Of a stretch of DNA of 32,566 nucleotides, positions 30,424 to 32,566 are shown piece after piece. Made by a program: the position numbers and the translations under genes. How positions within the stretch are numbered: the stretch's first letter is position 1; each line of letters opens with the position of its first letter. Origin of the DNA: Omnitrophica bacterium GWA2_41_15 (lineage in GTDB: Bacteria; Omnitrophota; Gorgyraeia; Gygaellales; UBA12090); assembly GCA_919901925.1 (NCBI GenBank), contig CAKKQA010000199.1:1-32566 (forward strand). Reading direction: 5' to 3'. Under the pieces are notes generated by a model, which saw nothing but the letters and a program-made list of their open reading frames with translations, was not told the DNA's origin and ran no database searches.

Positions 30424-31943
30424 TGTGTAAAGGTAGTCAATAATGTGTTAATAAACCAGTATAGATTTAATCCACTGGGAAACTTATAAAATATAAACCC
30501 GAACAATATCGGAAAAAGCCAAAGCATCATCTTTTGCTGTTCAGCCGAAGTGCCCACTGCCGTGCTGGACTTCATAGTGATTCTCTGCTGAAAAAACATT
30601 CCAATGGCCATTAGTATGGGCAAGATGTTTAACTCCTTGCCTAAAATAGGCAATCCCGAAGAAAAAACAAACAATCTATCCGGTTCCGCGAGGTCTTTTA
30701 TCCAAAGAAACGCTGTCCCTTTTAGCTCCACGGAACGATACAGCGCCTGGTAAAGCCCAAAGAAAATCGGGATCTGTAAAAGCATCGGTAAACAGCCGCC
30801 CAAAGGATTCACCTTATTCTTTTTATACAGATCCATTATCTCTTTGTTTAACCGCTGTGGATTGTCCTTATAGGCTTTCCGCAAGGCCTCGATTTGCGGT
30901 TGAAGCATCTGCATATGTTTCATTGACTGCATTTGCTTGAAGCTTAATGGGTACAAACAAATATAGACCAAAATACTAAGGAAAATTATCGCTAACCCCC
31001 AGCTGTGCAACACGTTATGGAGAAAGCGCATTATTGAAAGCAAAACCTGAGAAATGAAATCAAAGCCGCCAAAATAAACAACATCTTCCGCGCCAAGATT
31101 AAACTGCTTTAACAAATTGATATCCTGAGGCCCGCAATACAGCTTATATTTTTGCGTAATCTCGCTGTTTGCCGGAACTTTTATATTCTCTAAATCCATC
31201 GCTATAACCGCGCCTTGTCCCGCGCGCTCAATAGAAAAATAACGCTGAATCTCCGACGGGGATTCCGGAACTAAAACTAAACAAGAATACCTGTCGCGAA
31301 ATCCTATATACCCGTCAATGAGCGCGGCTGTAAATCGCCCCTTTATGCTTAAAGGATTTTTCCGATGAATTGTATCCTGCCCTTTCCAAAAAGCCTCATA
31401 CAAGCGGCTGGCATCTGGATGCGCGCCCTGAGGGATATCATTCAAAACGATGCTATCATTAAAAAGCCACGCCGTGTTAGTCGTGTTTTTATAAACAATC
31501 TCTAAGTCCAGGACATAGTTTAACTTATCGTAAGATATAGACTTATATAAGGAATGCCCGGATTGAACATTATAAATGCCTACCTTACCATCATTTTTTT
31601 CTATTGTATAGGGTTTGTCAAAGCTGAATTTATTGCCTAGAAGATCTTTAAATTCAAAATTTAAATTATAATCCTTAAAGTGGCCATTTGCTAATGTTCC
31701 TCTAAGACTTAATACGTCTAACCTAAACTTGTTGTTTTCTAATCTTGCGGCCAAAACATCTTCCGTGGCAAGCCGGGAAATAGGCGTAACCGTGGCAGGC
31801 TGAACATTTTTTACAATTTCTGTTGATGTTTCTTTTGCTATAACTCCTTTATTAGCAATTATTTGCGGCTTAACAAACAAGGTTTGCCAAGATATTAAAA
31901 CAACCAATGATAACAATATTGCAAGAAATGCCTTTTTATCCAT
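30381..31943 (-). CDS. yidC: Membrane protein insertase YidC
   Basis: This is a 520-residue protein. TM1 (residues ~5-25, FLAILLSLVVLISWQTLFV) is followed by a large periplasmic beta-domain (~60-310), which is the Gram-negative form. The conserved 60-kDa insertase core has a TM around HSWGLAIIFLSILVYICLYPLSFKQMQSM, the KQMQSMKHMQMLQPQIEALRKAYKDNPQRLNKEIMDLYKKNKVNPLGGCLPMLLQIPIFFGLYQAL signature segment, and two final TMs. It inserts and folds inner-membrane proteins with or without Sec. GAGAG precedes the ATG. It stands in the rpmH-yidD-yidC-jag group. Confidence 0.97.
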   Translation of the reverse strand: MDKKAFLAILLSLVVLISWQTLFVKPQIIANKGVIAKETSTEIVKNVQPATVTPISRLATEDVLAARLENNKFRLDVLSLRGTLANGHFKDYNLNFEFKDLLGNKFSFDKPYTIEKNDGKVGIYNVQSGHSLYKSISYDKLNYVLDLEIVYKNTTNTAWLFNDSIVLNDIPQGAHPDASRLYEAFWKGQDTIHRKNPLSIKGRFTAALIDGYIGFRDRYSCLVLVPESPSEIQRYFSIERAGQGAVIAMDLENIKVPANSEITQKYKLYCGPQDINLLKQFNLGAEDVVYFGGFDFISQVLLSIMRFLHNVLHSWGLAIIFLSILVYICLYPLSFKQMQSMKHMQMLQPQIEALRKAYKDNPQRLNKEIMDLYKKNKVNPLGGCLPMLLQIPIFFGLYQALYRSVELKGTAFLWIKDLAEPDRLFVFSSGLPILGKELNILPILMAIGMFFQQRITMKSSTAVGTSAEQQKMMLWLFPILFGFIFYKFPSGLNLYWFINTLLTTFTQWKTLRTTNTVKGN

Positions 31944-31990
31944 AATGCTCTCTTTCTATCAGTCTTTTACCCTATTTGTCTATAATGAGG

Positions 31991-32242
31991 CTATACCGGG
32001 TCCCATCCCCCGGCAAAAAAAGGGTTACAGCGTAAAATACGCCATACCCCCTTTAGGCCGCCTTTGAAAATCCCAAACCTGCGCACTGCCTGCGTAAAAT
32101 ACTCTGAACAGCTCGGGCTAAAGCGGCAAGACGGCACTATATATATCGATATATATATTTTGTAAAATAAAACCGGCAACGTAAGTCCGCGCTCAGTCAA
32201 ATCACGTATTGTGCTTATTGATTTTGCTATTTGCCAAGGCAT
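31991..32242 (-). CDS. yidD: Membrane protein insertion efficiency factor YidD
   Basis: This is an 83-residue protein. The family core is clear: VPSCRFSPSCSEYFTQAVRRFGIFKGGLKGVWRILRCNPFFAGGWDPV, with three conserved Cys. It binds the membrane by an amphipathic helix and helps YidC. The N-terminus is ~18 residues longer than usual (MPWQIAKSISTIRDLTERG), and the real start may be a later TTG. The ATG is one base from the rpmH stop, so the two are likely coupled. rnpA, normally between them, is missing. Confidence 0.92.
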   Translation of the reverse strand: MPWQIAKSISTIRDLTERGLTLPVLFYKIYISIYIVPSCRFSPSCSEYFTQAVRRFGIFKGGLKGVWRILRCNPFFAGGWDPV

Positions 32243-32243
32243 G

Positions 32244-32381
32244 CTAAACCGTAAGCCGATGCCTGCCCTTAAGACGCCTTCGTTTTATAACCTTACGGCC
32301 ATCCTTGGTCTTCATCCGTCGGAGAAAACCGTGCAGGCGCTTACCTTTAATCTTTGTGGGAGTGTTAAGATTTTTTTTCAT
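32244..32381 (-). CDS. rpmH: 50S ribosomal protein L34
   Basis: This is a 45-residue protein, shorter than a typical ORF cut-off. It starts at the ATG at 32381, reads [20 protein letters not shown] and then [25 protein letters not shown]. The HGFxxRMKTKxGRxVxxRRRxKGRxRLxV pattern is diagnostic of L34. It is driven by the strong promoter at 32444-32471 and followed by yidD. Confidence 0.95.
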   Translation of the reverse strand: MKKNLNTPTKIKGKRLHGFLRRMKTKDGRKVIKRRRLKGRHRLTV

Positions 32382-32443
32382 GTTTTAAGCCCTTTCATTA
32401 TTTGCTTGGACAATAACCCATTATAGCTCTATAGGTTTTATGA

Positions 32444-32471
32444 ATTATAACATATTATCTTCAATCGTCAA
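32444..32471 (-). promoter_or_regulatory. Strong sigma70-type promoter of the rpmH operon
   Basis: Minus strand TTGACG (32471-32466), 16 bases, TATAAT (32449-32444). It gives a ~55-base leader before rpmH and probably drives rpmH-yidD-yidC-jag. Confidence 0.8.
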
Positions 32472-32512
32472 GGAAAATCGTCCTCTTTTTGTAACTGGTC
32501 AGTGAACGGGTG

Positions 32513-32566
32513 TAGGGGCTTGATTTATCAAGCCCGCTACGTCGGGCGCGATAAATCGCGCCCCTA
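32513..32566. repeat. GGGGCTTGATTTATCAAGCCC palindromes at right edge
   Basis: TAGGGGCTTGATTTATCAAGCCC is followed by GGGCGCGATAAATCGCGCCCCTA. There are two related hairpins with covarying stems, and together they form a larger palindrome. The element runs to the window edge. Confidence 0.85.

Noticed and set aside
32136-32162. ATATATATCGATATATAT palindrome inside yidD
   Set aside because: It encodes the hydrophobic KIYISIYIV segment of YidD, so codon content explains it.
5476-32566. CRISPR array
   Set aside because: Repeats are dispersed or palindromic; none form regularly spaced direct repeats with unique spacers, and no cas genes are present.

Overview
All recognisable genes in this window lie on the minus strand. 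The content is mostly core bacterial housekeeping: non-mevalonate isoprenoid synthesis, exonuclease VII, RNase Y, Fe-S assembly, folate/C1 metabolism, two aminoacyl-tRNA synthetases, the IF3-L35-L20 cluster, nucleotide metabolism, chromosome partition, and the L34-YidD-YidC cluster. The mix suggests an uncultured Gram-negative-type anaerobe: a ferredoxin-linked 2-oxoacid oxidoreductase subunit, a MetV-like C1 protein, a Spy-like periplasmic protein, YidC with a large periplasmic domain, and a parAB/yidC/rpmH grouping. The style (small interspersed palindromes, reduced synthetases, short operons) fits Omnitrophota or another PVC-related lineage. That placement is inference and needs a marker-gene tree.

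Layout from low to high coordinate, with transcription running right to left. 220-3381: STAS-PilZ protein, a 19-residue Cys/Lys microprotein, two exported proteins, VorB-like oxidoreductase. 3403-10982: ferredoxin, dxs, xseB, xseA, ymdB, rny, fau, iscU. 10969-15003: LAGLIDADG-type gene lodged between iscU and a MetV-like gene, then a Yip1-type membrane protein and rarA. 15294-15467: a likely 6S RNA with its own promoter. 15514-22376: pheT, pheS, rplT, rpmI, infC (AUU start), thrS, nucleotidyltransferase. 22392-24960: an accessory island of tRNA-Val, a broken BRO-type gene, a tRNA-Val fragment, an HNH endonuclease, tRNA-Leu, a LAGLIDADG endonuclease and tRNA-Cys. 25152-29713: coaC, gmk, yicC, ndk, parB, parA, in tight or overlapping order. 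30190-32381: truncated jag, yidC, yidD, rpmH behind a strong promoter.

The most striking feature is heavy invasion by small repeats of several unrelated families. One is a ~108-bp double palindrome beginning TCATTGCGAGG (five copies). Another is a GGGTTAA-rich family with three long intergenic palindromes and three short in-frame copies inside vorB, pheT and pheS. A third is a 31-bp perfect-type palindrome that supplies the C-terminus of XseA and lies just upstream of rarA. A ~173-bp inverted repeat sits directly upstream of dxs. ParA carries a ~100-residue insertion of degenerate MSNLE-type units encoded by a minisatellite, and PheS carries two separate repeat-derived insertions. Several housekeeping proteins lack domains that are usual for the family: PheT has no B2 tRNA-binding domain, ThrS has no TGS domain, Jag has only its N-terminal domain, and rnpA is missing between rpmH and yidD.
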